Assembly (NCBI RefSeq): GCF_042685365.1
Contig: NZ_JBHUMY010000016.1
Span: 62,001 to 126,000 of the forward strand
From: Paenibacillus_AP thailandensis
GTDB lineage: Bacteria; Bacillota; Bacilli; Paenibacillales; Paenibacillaceae
Reading direction: 5' to 3'
DNA length: 64,000 bases
Shown here: one piece after another, positions 39,492 through 49,328 of the stretch
Position numbering within the stretch: position 1 is the stretch's first letter
Layout of the letters: every line of letters begins with the position of its first letter
The notes under the pieces: generated by a model
The model's database searches: none
What the model was told of the DNA's origin: nothing
What the model saw: the letters and a program-made list of their open reading frames with translations, nothing else
Position numbers and translations under genes: made by a program

Positions 39492-42400
39492 TTACCGAAG
39501 CCGAACCGAGCGGCCCCCGTCGAAGAAAAAGACATGGCATTCGTCCACCGGCTTCCCCAACACTTTTTCCAACGCTTCGGCATACAGCTCCAGCTGAAAC
39601 CGGTGCCGCTCCGCCGCTTGCTCCCATTGCTTCATATAGATGCGGTCCGTTTTGTAATCGAGCAGCACCAGGCCGGCTTCATCCTCGAACAAGCAGTCGA
39701 CGACGCCTTGAATCAAGATCGGCTCGCCAGCCTCCTCGCCGGAGCCGGTCCACGGGTAAACGCGCGATGCCGGAAACATACAGCTGAACGGCACTTCGCG
39801 CCGAACCCGTCTCGCCCCGAGCAGCCGCCGGCCGAGATCGCTTTCGAAGAAGCCCGCAATTGCGGACAGATCGACCGACTCCGCTTGCTTCCGCGTAAGG
39901 AGCTTCCGTTCGATCATTTCCTCCGCCGTCTGCCGCAGCCGTTCCTCGCCGATTTCGCCGGATAGCGGAATATGCTGCATGATCAGGTGGCTGACCGTCC
40001 CTTTCTCCGCCGCGGTCAAGGCGTTCTCCTCCATAAATCTCGGACGCCGCAGCCGGAATGTGTAGCTGCCGCCCATAGACGGCGACGGCGCGGTTCGTTC
40101 CCGTTCTTCCGCTTGTTCCGGCCGCTCCCGCTCCGCAAGCTCCTCCGGCAGCATCAAAGCGGACGCTTCGCCCTCGGTCACGGCCGCCGCATGGAGCCGC
40201 TTCATCTCCGTAACCGAAGATTTGGCGGCCAAATAAGGGGCGTGCCGATGCGGATAAGCCCACTCCAGCCGGCTTCTGATCTCTTCGTCCGGTTCCACGC
40301 TGTCCAGCACCGCCAGCGATACGACGCCCTGCAGCCTTTCCGCCAGAGCTTCGTCCGCAGCCGAATCGCTCTCTTCTCCGGCGGCCGCTTCGGATACGAG
40401 CAGCCCCGACGGGACGATGCCGCCGCGCAGCCGCAGCCAAGCCGCAGCTGGGCCGTCAGGCCCGCCTGTCTCCGAATGTTCCGGCCCTTCGCCGGGAACC
40501 AGCGACCCTGCCGCCAGCGGTCCAAGCCAATCGAGGAAGGAGGTCGCGGACGCCAGCCGGAAGTCGGGCAGGCTGCCGCCATTCGCCGCGGCTTGCCATT
40601 CCTGCAGTTTTTTGGCGGCGTCGTTTACCGTTCCGACCAAAATCATCTTTTCCTTCGGCCGGGTGAGGGCTACGTACAAAATCCGCATTTCCTCGGCGAG
40701 CGTCTCCATGCGCATCCGTCTGCGGATCGCGAGATAAGGAAGCGACGGATAGCCGATGCGCCGTTCGGGGTCCACGTAACGCGGACCGAATCCCAGCTCC
40801 TTATGCTTCAGAAACGCGCTGCGCGCATCCTGCTGGTTAAATTGCTTGCCTAATCCGGCAATGAATACGACCGGGAACTCCAGCCCTTTGCTCTTATGGA
40901 TGGACATGATCCGCACGACGTCCTCCTGCTCCCCGAGCGCCCTAGCGGTGCCCAGATCGCCTCCGGTGTCGCGCATCCGCTCGATGAAACGCAAGAAGCG
41001 GAACAAGCCGCGGAAAGACGTAGCCTCGTACGCTTTCGCCCGGTCGAGCAAAGCGCGAAGGTTGGCCTGGCGCTGCGCGCCGCCTGGCAAGCCGCCGGCA
41101 AATTCGTAATAGCCGGTGTCGCGGTATATTTGACGGAGCAGCTCGGTAAGCGAGCCCTGCCGCGCTTCTTCCCTCCACCGGTCCAGACGGTCGAGGAACG
41201 CGGACAGCTTGTTCCGAAGCTCTTCCGGCTGCAGCAAGTCGCCCGCCGCATGCAGCACGGCGTCGTAATAGCCGGCATGCTTCGACCGGATGCGGATCAG
41301 CGCAAGCTCCTCCGTGTTCAGTCCGAACAGCGGCGAGCGCAGCACGCCCGCAAGCGGAATGTCCTGGTACGGATTGTCGATGACCCGCAGCAGCGACAAC
41401 ACCGTCTCCACTTCCGTGGCGTCGAAATAACCGCTGCCAAGCTCCGCGTAAGCGGGAATGCCGCAGGCTTGCAGCTCTTCGATAATGACGGGGGCCCAAG
41501 CCCGCGTCGCCCGGAGCAAAATGACCGCGTCGCGCCACTGCATCGGGCGGCTTGCTCCGCGCCTGTTGTCGTAAACGCGGAAGCCGCCGTCCATCATCGC
41601 GCGGAGACGCTCGGCTATCCAGCGCGCCTCCAGCTGGACGGTTTGAAGCTCTTCCGCGCTTGGCGCTTCGTTGCCGCCTTCCGGCGCGTCTTCCTGCCCG
41701 TCTTCGCCGCCGGCGTTATCCGGCGTCTCGTCTCCGCCGGAAGCCCCGCCGTCCGTTTTGCCGATGACGGCCATCTCGACCGCAAACGCCTCGGCGTTGT
41801 CCGGCGCCGGATAACTGGCGCCGCATACAAGCTCGGCCCGCTCGTCGTAGTCCATCTCCGCAACGGATTCCCGCATGATCGGGCGGAAAACGCCGTTAAC
41901 GGCGTCGACGACTTCCGCCCGGCTCCGGAAGTTGCGGGCGAGATCGATGCGGAGGCCGGAAGCGCCTGCGCTTTCCTGCGATAGAGGCCTATCGCCCTCC
42001 GCCCTGTCCGAAAGCGCTCCGCTTTTGACGGCTTGAACCTCCGTTAATGCCGCTTCGGCCCCTGCTTCGGGCGGCGGACTCGCAGACCCGCCGGGAAACG
42101 GGGCGTTAACGCCGAGGGCCCGCAGCTCGGCATCGGTCTTGTAACGTTTGTACTTGTTGAGGAACAGCTTCGGCTCCGCCAGACGGAAACGGTAAATGCT
42201 TTGTTTCACGTCGCCCACCATAAACCGGTTGCCCGGCGCCGGCCTCGCGATCAGGCTGACGATCGCTTCCTGAACCATGTTCGTATCCTGGTATTCGTCC
42301 AGCAATATTTCGTCGAATTGTCGCCGGTATTCAAGCGCCGCCGCAGACGGCACGGTCCGCTCGGGCGTCGACTCCGGAGCGCGCAATATCCGCAGGCAAT

Positions 42401-43532
42401 AATGCTCAAGATCGCCGAAGTCGAGCAGTCCTTTCTCCCGCTTGGCCGCCTCGTACCGCGCCGAAAAATCGGAAACGAGCGCAGCCAGCGCTTTCATCAG
42501 CGGCGCAAGCTCCTGCAGCTCGGCGACGAACTCCTCCGGCGTCCGGCCGAACAGCTCGGCCGCCAGCGTTCCGACCAGCTTTTTCGCCCCTTCGCGAAGC
42601 TCCTTGGCCCGCTCCTGCAGCGCTTTGTCGTAATCGTCGCCGCGCATCGCCTTCAGCTTGCCGAACTGGGCGGCCTGGAACGGGGCAAACCAGTGCTCCC
42701 AGTCCGAGCCGGTCACCGCGTCGCGAAGCTCCCGGACAAGCCGGATATCCTCCGCGAACGTCTCCGCATAAGGAGCGGGGCCGGCCGGCTCTCTTGTCAG
42801 CCGCAGCGCCTGTTCAAGCAATGAAATAGCCCCGTCGAGCGACAGCAGCGCGTCCTCCCGGATGCTCCGCACCCATTCGCTTTTCCCGAGCTCCGCGATA
42901 TTCTGCACCTCGAAGCCGGCCGCCGTCTCCTTCAGCCAATACTCCGGCCATGGATGGCTTTGCGCGAAATCGTAAAGCTGCTGAACGAGCCGGTACAGCG
43001 GCTCGTCCCCTTTCTCCCCGCCGAAACGGTCGGCCAGCCGGAGAAATGCGCCGTCGTCGCCCGCGCCTTCGTACCTTTCCTCGAACAGCTCGTCCAGCAC
43101 GTCGATCCGCAGCAGCTCGCTTTCGGTTTCGTTGGCGATCCTAAAGCCGGGATCAAGTCCGATCAGCGAATAGTAACGCCGGATAACATCGAGGCAAAAC
43201 GAGTGAAGCGTCGTAATGGACGCCCGGTTCAGAAGCGCCAGCTGGCGGCGCAAATGCTCCGAGTCGGGCTGGCGCTCGAGCTCCTTCTCAAGCGCCAGCC
43301 CGATGCGCTCCTTCATCTCGGCCGCCGCCGCTTTCGTAAACGTGGCGACGAGCAGCCGGTCCACGTCCGTCCGGGCGCAGATTTTGCGGATAATCCGCTC
43401 GACGAGCACCGCCGTCTTCCCCGAGCCGGCGGCCGCCGCGACCAGCACGTCGGAGCCTTCGGCCGTAATGGCCCTCCACTGGTCGTCCGTCCAGTTGCTG
43501 CCTGCCGGCTTATTCGTCTGCAGGCTGGTCAT
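39492..43532 (-). CDS. addA: ATP-dependent helicase/nuclease subunit A (AddA)
   Basis: AddA with AddB resects double-strand breaks for recombination, the Firmicute counterpart of RecBCD. The roughly 1346-residue protein has Walker A VAAAAGSGKTAVLVERI near residue 35, Walker B EILLDEYQDTNMVQ near 414, IMSIHKSKGLEFPVVFIAGL, and the C-terminal nuclease motif LVLLDYKTDRIYMK near 1290. Acidic and Ala-rich inserts (GGEDGQEDAPEGGNEAPSAE) make it longer than some orthologues. The ATG at 43532 is eight bases from AGGAGG; another ATG lies two codons earlier. It overlaps the addB end by 23-29 bases. Confidence 0.97.
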   Translation of the reverse strand: MTSLQTNKPAGSNWTDDQWRAITAEGSDVLVAAAAGSGKTAVLVERIIRKICARTDVDRLLVATFTKAAAAEMKERIGLALEKELERQPDSEHLRRQLALLNRASITTLHSFCLDVIRRYYSLIGLDPGFRIANETESELLRIDVLDELFEERYEGAGDDGAFLRLADRFGGEKGDEPLYRLVQQLYDFAQSHPWPEYWLKETAAGFEVQNIAELGKSEWVRSIREDALLSLDGAISLLEQALRLTREPAGPAPYAETFAEDIRLVRELRDAVTGSDWEHWFAPFQAAQFGKLKAMRGDDYDKALQERAKELREGAKKLVGTLAAELFGRTPEEFVAELQELAPLMKALAALVSDFSARYEAAKREKGLLDFGDLEHYCLRILRAPESTPERTVPSAAALEYRRQFDEILLDEYQDTNMVQEAIVSLIARPAPGNRFMVGDVKQSIYRFRLAEPKLFLNKYKRYKTDAELRALGVNAPFPGGSASPPPEAGAEAALTEVQAVKSGALSDRAEGDRPLSQESAGASGLRIDLARNFRSRAEVVDAVNGVFRPIMRESVAEMDYDERAELVCGASYPAPDNAEAFAVEMAVIGKTDGGASGGDETPDNAGGEDGQEDAPEGGNEAPSAEELQTVQLEARWIAERLRAMMDGGFRVYDNRRGASRPMQWRDAVILLRATRAWAPVIIEELQACGIPAYAELGSGYFDATEVETVLSLLRVIDNPYQDIPLAGVLRSPLFGLNTEELALIRIRSKHAGYYDAVLHAAGDLLQPEELRNKLSAFLDRLDRWREEARQGSLTELLRQIYRDTGYYEFAGGLPGGAQRQANLRALLDRAKAYEATSFRGLFRFLRFIERMRDTGGDLGTARALGEQEDVVRIMSIHKSKGLEFPVVFIAGLGKQFNQQDARSAFLKHKELGFGPRYVDPERRIGYPSLPYLAIRRRMRMETLAEEMRILYVALTRPKEKMILVGTVNDAAKKLQEWQAAANGGSLPDFRLASATSFLDWLGPLAAGSLVPGEGPEHSETGGPDGPAAAWLRLRGGIVPSGLLVSEAAAGEESDSAADEALAERLQGVVSLAVLDSVEPDEEIRSRLEWAYPHRHAPYLAAKSSVTEMKRLHAAAVTEGEASALMLPEELAERERPEQAEERERTAPSPSMGGSYTFRLRRPRFMEENALTAAEKGTVSHLIMQHIPLSGEIGEERLRQTAEEMIERKLLTRKQAESVDLSAIAGFFESDLGRRLLGARRVRREVPFSCMFPASRVYPWTGSGEEAGEPILIQGVVDCLFEDEAGLVLLDYKTDRIYMKQWEQAAERHRFQLELYAEALEKVLGKPVDECHVFFFDGGRSVRLR

Positions 43533-46500
43533 CCGCATCTCCTCCTTCCCTGAAGCTTTCCCACAGCCGTTCCTTTGGCGGCTTGCGCAGCTTTTTGAAT
43601 TCGTTCCCGTCGAACAGCGGGTCGAATTGGCATACCGCCTTGTAATCGCAATATTCGCAAGGCGATTTGCCGCCGAGCCGGTACGGGCTTATCTCCACCT
43701 TGCCTTGCGAAATGTCCGCGCCGATCCGGCCGATCGTCCGCCGCACGGAGCTTCGCAGCACGTCCCATTGCTCGTCCGTTGCGACCGACGAGCTGCTGTA
43801 GAACGTTCCGTCCCGCTTCAGCGCGACCGGAATCAGCTCGGAATGGCCGCTGTCCAGCTCCCCGTCCATCAGCCGCGCCGTTTCCCCGTCCGCCCGGATC
43901 AATCCGCGGGTCTTGAATTTTTTCAGAATAAGACCGCCCGCTTCCGCCGGGCTGACGCCGTTCGAGAGCGACAGCAGCGGATTATGCACGTGGAAATAGA
44001 GCACCCCCGCCGGCAAGGCGGGCTTGCCGAGCCAGCTTTCCGCATGCGTCAGGAGCACGTCCAAATAAGTCAGCATCTGGAGGGAAAGGCCGAAGGCCAC
44101 CTCCTCGAGCCTCAGCTGGGTCGGGCTGGACTTGTAGTCCAGCACGCGAAGCAGGAGGCCTTCCTCCGTTTCGGCTCCGTCCACACGGTCGATCCGGCCG
44201 ATAATTTCCATCGTGTCTCCGTTCGGCATCGGCACGACAAGCGACGGAAGCTCGCCGTCCGGGCCGAACGCGACCTCCAGCCCGATCGGCTCGAATTTCG
44301 CGCGCCTTGCGTGCTCGCCCAGGATGACCGCGGTTTGGCTAACAATTTCCTTCAGCTTGCGGGCGATGTATTTGAACCTGCCGCTGCTGAGCAGTATTTG
44401 CGACTGGAGCCGAGGCGCCAGCTCGTCGACCGTCTTGGCGGCCGCGCTTCGGATCTCGGACTGTGACATGGAGCCTAAGCGCGGGCCGAGCCCTTGCGCC
44501 AGCTTGCTAAGCGCCGCATGGAACAGCTGCCCGACGTCCGGCGCCTCCAGCCGGTAAAGCTGCCTCTCCCGCAGCTTCAAGCCGTGGATGGCGAAATGCT
44601 GGAACGGGCACGCCACGAACCGTTCCATCCGCGACACGCTCGCCCGCAGCGTGTCCCCGTACAACAGCCGCGCCGTATCCGGCGTCAGCGGCTCCGCTTC
44701 GTTCGTATAGCGGAGCGATGCGGTTAACAGCTGCAGCCGGCTTTGCCAATCGGGACGAACGGCAAACCAGTTGTACACGTCCCACCAGAGCGGCGCGATC
44801 GCCTTACCTTGCTGCGCGGCGCGCAGCTCGGCGATCAAATAGCCGAGCGTCTGCCCGGGATGGACGATATATTGCCGCTGCTCCGCTTCGGGCATGTCCG
44901 GCGCCGGCTCCGCGGCCGCCGCATAAACCGGAATGCCGGGAAACAGCCGCTTCGTCTGCCGGACGACCTCGGACGGGAGCAGCGCCTTCCCTTCTTCGTC
45001 GGCTTGCGTCCAGCTGATCCATAAATGCCGCTCCGGCTTCGTCAGCGTGTTATAGATCATAAACCGTTCGTCCAGCAATTTTCGGCGGACGCCCGGAGCC
45101 ATGGCGAGCCCTTCCTCGCCAAGCCGCTCCCGCTCCTCTTCGGTCAGGATGCCGTCCTCCTTGACGCGCATCGGCATAACGCCGTCGTTGGCGCCAAGCA
45201 CGTAGCTGACCTTAATCCGTCCGGCCCGCGTCCGGTCCATGCTGCCGACCAGCACTTGGTCCACGGACGGCGGGACCGCCGCAAGCTTCAAGCTTTCCAG
45301 GCCCGTTTCCAGCATGCCGGCAAAAAGCTCGGGAGTGACCGTCTCGCCGCCGACCATTTCGACCAATTGATCGAGCAGCTGCATGACGCCGTCCCACAGC
45401 TGGCGATGCGCCCGCGCCCTCCTTGCGTCTCCTTCGGCGCTATGCAGGCGGCTCCACCGCTCCAGCCGGTCCGCCGCATCCGCATGGTCGAGAAGGCGGT
45501 AAAGCGCCTCGCACATTTCCCGTACGTTCTCCGCCTTGCGGAGCGCTTGTCCGAATCGGCGCAGCGGCGGGACAATATATTCGCGCGTCGCAAGCACCGC
45601 GTCCAGCTCGCGCAGCGACCGCTCGCCAGGCTCTGCGATGCCTTCCCCTTCTTCCAGACTCTCCTTGACGAGAGGCCTCCACTTCGACTTGTCCAGCCAC
45701 TTCCAGCCGTCGATGCCCGCGGCTAAGACGTAGTTTTCCAGCAGGTCGAACGCTTCGCGCGTCAACGAACCGTCGAGCGGAAACAGCAGCTCCGTCTTGA
45801 TGCAGCGGAATACGGCCTCGTAATGCCAGCCGTGCAGCACCGTCTCGAAAGCCGAACGGATAAACTCGACCAGCGGATGATGGACCGCCCTATTCTTCTG
45901 ATCAAGGAAATGCGGAATGCCGAAGTCGGTCAGAACCGATTCGATGTATTCGTCGTAATCGCCGGCGTTGCGCACCATGATGGCCATGTCCCGCCAGCGC
46001 AGCCCTTCCTCCCGCGCACGGCGCAGCATATCGCGGGCGGCGGCTTCGACTTCCGCACGTCGGCTCGGAGCGGCGTGTAGCGACAGGCCGCAGCGCGAAT
46101 CGGCGAGCTCGAACTGCTTCGCGTCCGGAATAATCATCGGCACCCGGCCGCCGTAATGGCGCTCCAGATGGGCGAGCATCGCGTTGTCCTTGAATCGTGC
46201 GGGCGGGCTTTCGTCCAGCACGACGGGCTCCAGCACCTCCATCCCGGTCGACGAAGCGATATCGAGCAGCTTGCCGTACGTTTCCGCCGTCGGATGGAAC
46301 AGATCCAGCTCGTGGGGCGCCTCTCCCGCCGCGTACGGACGGTCCAGCGTCAGCGTTACGGTAATGTTCGCCCCGGAAGCGATGAGCGCGGCAAGAGCCT
46401 CGTATTCCTTCGGCGTAAAGCCGTGGAAGCCGTCTACCCACAGCTCGGCGCCGGCCATCGACGGCGCGCTGCGAAAGCCGGACGACAGCCAGCTCAAATA

Positions 46501-47049
46501 ATCCTCGGAATCGACATATAATCCGTCGAGCTCCCGCTCCAGCTTCTCGTAAACGAGCCGCAAATCGTGCAGCTTATGGGCGAGCAGCGGCGAGTCGGCC
46601 AAAGCGGTGCCGCCTTCCGTCTTTTCCGCGACGGACGCGGCGTCGATGCCGTACCGCTTCCATTCGGTCAGCAGCTCGGACAGCCGTTCGATAAAGCCGG
46701 GCTGCTCCGCCCCGCCGCCAAACAGCCGAAGCTCTCCTTCCAGGCGGTGCACGATTTTGAACAGCAGCATTTGCTTGCCGTTGTCGCTAATCGGGATAAG
46801 CGAAGTGCCCCCCGTCTCCTGCATGACCCGGAAAGCGAGCCTGCGAAAGCTGAGCGCCTGCGCCCTTACCGATCCGGCGAGCCCGCCTTGCTGCAGCAGC
46901 GCATACTCGGTCTGAAACGTCGCTTGCTCCGGCACAAGCAATATAAGAGGCGGTCCTTCCGGATCGGCGGCGAGCCTTTCCCGAACCTCCCGGAGGCATA
47001 ACGCCGTCTTGCCCGATCCGGAACGGCCGAGCACTAAGCGCAGTGCCAT
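43510..47049 (-). CDS. addB: ATP-dependent helicase/nuclease subunit B (AddB)
   Basis: The partner of AddA, with an inactive helicase-like core and an iron-sulfur nuclease domain. The roughly 1179-residue protein begins ALRLVLGRSGSGKTALCLRE (Walker A). The four [4Fe-4S] cysteines are in place: CPFQHF near residue 813 and CEYCDYKAVC near 1134. The nuclease motif LRVLDYKSSPTQ is intact. The ATG at 47049 has AAAGG nine bases upstream; one three codons earlier is possible. The order addB-addA is standard. Confidence 0.97.
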   Translation of the reverse strand: MALRLVLGRSGSGKTALCLREVRERLAADPEGPPLILLVPEQATFQTEYALLQQGGLAGSVRAQALSFRRLAFRVMQETGGTSLIPISDNGKQMLLFKIVHRLEGELRLFGGGAEQPGFIERLSELLTEWKRYGIDAASVAEKTEGGTALADSPLLAHKLHDLRLVYEKLERELDGLYVDSEDYLSWLSSGFRSAPSMAGAELWVDGFHGFTPKEYEALAALIASGANITVTLTLDRPYAAGEAPHELDLFHPTAETYGKLLDIASSTGMEVLEPVVLDESPPARFKDNAMLAHLERHYGGRVPMIIPDAKQFELADSRCGLSLHAAPSRRAEVEAAARDMLRRAREEGLRWRDMAIMVRNAGDYDEYIESVLTDFGIPHFLDQKNRAVHHPLVEFIRSAFETVLHGWHYEAVFRCIKTELLFPLDGSLTREAFDLLENYVLAAGIDGWKWLDKSKWRPLVKESLEEGEGIAEPGERSLRELDAVLATREYIVPPLRRFGQALRKAENVREMCEALYRLLDHADAADRLERWSRLHSAEGDARRARAHRQLWDGVMQLLDQLVEMVGGETVTPELFAGMLETGLESLKLAAVPPSVDQVLVGSMDRTRAGRIKVSYVLGANDGVMPMRVKEDGILTEEERERLGEEGLAMAPGVRRKLLDERFMIYNTLTKPERHLWISWTQADEEGKALLPSEVVRQTKRLFPGIPVYAAAAEPAPDMPEAEQRQYIVHPGQTLGYLIAELRAAQQGKAIAPLWWDVYNWFAVRPDWQSRLQLLTASLRYTNEAEPLTPDTARLLYGDTLRASVSRMERFVACPFQHFAIHGLKLRERQLYRLEAPDVGQLFHAALSKLAQGLGPRLGSMSQSEIRSAAAKTVDELAPRLQSQILLSSGRFKYIARKLKEIVSQTAVILGEHARRAKFEPIGLEVAFGPDGELPSLVVPMPNGDTMEIIGRIDRVDGAETEEGLLLRVLDYKSSPTQLRLEEVAFGLSLQMLTYLDVLLTHAESWLGKPALPAGVLYFHVHNPLLSLSNGVSPAEAGGLILKKFKTRGLIRADGETARLMDGELDSGHSELIPVALKRDGTFYSSSSVATDEQWDVLRSSVRRTIGRIGADISQGKVEISPYRLGGKSPCEYCDYKAVCQFDPLFDGNEFKKLRKPPKERLWESFREGGDADDQPADE

Positions 47050-47138
47050 CGCGATCATCCTTTCTATGTAAACTAACTTGTAGTTATCGGATTATAAGAA
47101 CACTCAATGCATTCTGATCTATTATTCTATCATACTCC

Positions 47139-47151
47139 ACAAGTAGAAACG
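47139..47151 (-). repeat. Partial copy of the 55-bp hairpin repeat upstream of addB
   Basis: On the minus strand CGTTTCTACTTGT differs by one base from CGTTTCTGCTTGT, the end of the repeat copies at 33 and 62 kb. The flanking AAGTCGTTTC also agrees with the 62-kb copy. The rest of the hairpin is missing. It lies about 90 bases before the addB start. Confidence 0.45.
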
Positions 47152-47176
47152 ACTTGGGATAAATTCTATGCCGGTA

Positions 47177-47220
47177 AAAAAAGAGCCTCCCGCTGCAGCA
47201 CGTTCTGCCGGCGGTCGGCC
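47177..47220 (-). terminator. Terminator after the rhamnogalacturonan lyase gene
   Basis: On the minus strand GCC-CCGC-GCAG pairs with CTGC-GCGG-GGC (47220-47186) with small internal loops, followed by TCTTTTTTT. It ends the two-gene rhamnogalacturonan unit. Confidence 0.7.
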
Positions 47221-47252
47221 CTTATTCGACAATGTTTTTAAACGATCTTTTG

Positions 47253-49163
47253 TCACGATTTTGCAGTCACATAGATGTTCGGCGCAGGCGGCGCGCTCAT
47301 CCCGTAACCCAAAAAATAGCTTGTATGAGGCGGCTGGTTGTAGCCGACGTTTTGCCAAGCCACGCCCAGCCGGTATACCGGATCGTGCATCAGCGTGTAC
47401 AATCTCGTCGACGTGATGTCCGTCGTCGTATACATGCGAAGCGCGGTGCTGTCCGCCGTCCGCCAAATCACTTCCTCGCGCCAGTCGCCGATCAGATCGG
47501 CCTGCAGGCTCGGATTGCCCTTCGTGGAATTGTTGGAATACGTTCCTGTCGCGGTCAAAAGCCGGGTCTCCGTCCCGCTCGCATAATTCCATTTATCGAT
47601 TTTGCCGACGCCCGTCGACGTGCTGCTGGACCACGTATGATCCAGAAGCTCGCGCTGCAGGTCCCCGTCCCACCAGATGCCGAAATTGATCGAGGAGGGC
47701 GTCTTGCTCGAAATAAGCGCCCCGGTTGCGCTGCGCAGTCCTACGCCGTTGCTGGCCCACGCTTCTTCGCCCGCGTAATTCGGGTCGATATCGGCGGACA
47801 TGCCCCTTCCGGTATCCGCGCCCGTATGCACGCCCCATAAGACGGTGCCGGTCGCCGCGTCGTGCATCTCGGCGCCGTAGGCGGCGGAGGTGCTTTCGTT
47901 TACTTTAAACACTTCAAGCCCGGAACGGTTCGGATCAAGGTCGCCGACGTGCATCGCATCGCCGTGGCCAAGACCCGTCGTATAAAGCTTCGCCCCGTTG
48001 TCGTCCACCGTTAACGAGCCGTAAACGATCTCGTCCTTGCCGTCGTTGTCGACGTCGGCCACGCTTAAGTTATGGTTGCCTTGACCGGCCGTCCCGGCAT
48101 TCGTCGAGCTGTTGCTGTCGAACGTCCAGCGCCGGGTAAGCGAGCCGTTCCGCCAGTCGAAGGCGACAAGCACCGTTCTCGTATAATAGCCGCGTGTCAT
48201 GACGATGCTTGGGCGAACGCCGTCCAGATAAGCGACGGCGGCCAGAAACCGGTCGACCCGGTTGCCGTAGCTGTCGCCCCAGCTCGATACCGTTCCCCGC
48301 GGCGGAACGTAATCGATGGTCGCCAGATTGGCTCCCGTCGATCCGGAAAAGACCGTTAAATATTCCGGTCCGCTCAAAATATAGCCGCTTGAATTGCGGT
48401 AGTCCGCGCCGGAGCTGCCGATGACGGCTCCCGTGCCGTCCTTCGTGCCGTCCGCCGTCTTGCATACGACCTCGGCTTTGCCGTCGCCGTCGAAATCGTA
48501 GACGAGGAACGGCGAATAATGGGCGCCCGCCCGAATATTAATGCCAAGGTCAATCCGCCACAGCCGGGTGCCGTCCATCTCATACGCGTCCAAATAAGCG
48601 TTGCCGGTATAGCCGGACTGCGAATTGTCCTTGGAGTTGGAAGGATCCCATTTCAGCACGATTTCGTAATCCCCGTCGCCGTCCAGGTCGCCGACGCTCG
48701 CGTCGTTGGCGCTGTACGTGTAGGAAACGCCGTCGGGAGTCGTCCCGCCGGAAGGCCTGCTGATCGGGATGTCCAGGTAGTTGTTCGCCCACACTGTAAC
48801 CGTTCCGGATGAAGCCTGCTCCGTTCCGTTAAGTACAGGACGCACTTCATAAACCGAGGACGCCGTGCCCGATGCGTCCAAATAGTTCGTGCTGCCGGTA
48901 ATGACGCCGGAATTCACTTTCGTTCCGTTCCGGTATAAGTTAAATCCGATGGAAGACGGCTCCGTGCCGAGCAGCCGCCAGCTAACGAACACGCCGCCGC
49001 TCACTTTGACGGCCACAAGGCCGCGGTTTAAATTTTCCATCTGGCGCGCGGAGGCGGCCGACGCTACGCTTGCCGGACCGACCGCCGGAAAGACGAGCGC
49101 AATTGCGAGCGCTAGCGACAGGGTCAGGTACCAGGGACGTTTTTGTCCGAGAGCAACGTTCAT
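47253..49163 (-). CDS. Secreted rhamnogalacturonan lyase (PL11, YesW-like)
   Basis: A 636-residue exported polysaccharide lyase that should cleave the rhamnose-galacturonate backbone of pectin rhamnogalacturonan I. The signal peptide covers residues 1-37 (LSLALAIALVFPAVGPASVA). A small beta domain (to about 125) precedes an eight-bladed propeller with calcium-binding repeats DLDGDGDYE, DFDGDGKAE and DVDNDGKDE and the PL11 segments NIRAGAHYSPFLVYDFDGDG and YFLGYGM near the end. It lies 165 bases after a larger gene whose internal domain is a close paralogue; both probably form one operon for pectin use. Confidence 0.94.
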   Translation of the reverse strand: MNVALGQKRPWYLTLSLALAIALVFPAVGPASVASAASARQMENLNRGLVAVKVSGGVFVSWRLLGTEPSSIGFNLYRNGTKVNSGVITGSTNYLDASGTASSVYEVRPVLNGTEQASSGTVTVWANNYLDIPISRPSGGTTPDGVSYTYSANDASVGDLDGDGDYEIVLKWDPSNSKDNSQSGYTGNAYLDAYEMDGTRLWRIDLGINIRAGAHYSPFLVYDFDGDGKAEVVCKTADGTKDGTGAVIGSSGADYRNSSGYILSGPEYLTVFSGSTGANLATIDYVPPRGTVSSWGDSYGNRVDRFLAAVAYLDGVRPSIVMTRGYYTRTVLVAFDWRNGSLTRRWTFDSNSSTNAGTAGQGNHNLSVADVDNDGKDEIVYGSLTVDDNGAKLYTTGLGHGDAMHVGDLDPNRSGLEVFKVNESTSAAYGAEMHDAATGTVLWGVHTGADTGRGMSADIDPNYAGEEAWASNGVGLRSATGALISSKTPSSINFGIWWDGDLQRELLDHTWSSSTSTGVGKIDKWNYASGTETRLLTATGTYSNNSTKGNPSLQADLIGDWREEVIWRTADSTALRMYTTTDITSTRLYTLMHDPVYRLGVAWQNVGYNQPPHTSYFLGYGMSAPPAPNIYVTAKS

Positions 49164-49328
49164 TTAATCCTCGCTCCTTTGAGAGTTCATTTTCGGTTGC
49201 CGGTACTAGAATGCGATCTAGCCGAAACGATTCCGTTTTCTTATTGGGCAGATTCGCAAGTTCTTTTTCGAAAGACGGGCCGGCCCATATGCCTAAGCTT
49301 TATCGGCCGCCCCCATGCTGGCATTGCG

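Noticed and set aside
39972..41984. Plus-strand frames opposite addA
   Set aside because: Arg-rich shadow frames of a gene whose helicase and nuclease motifs are intact.
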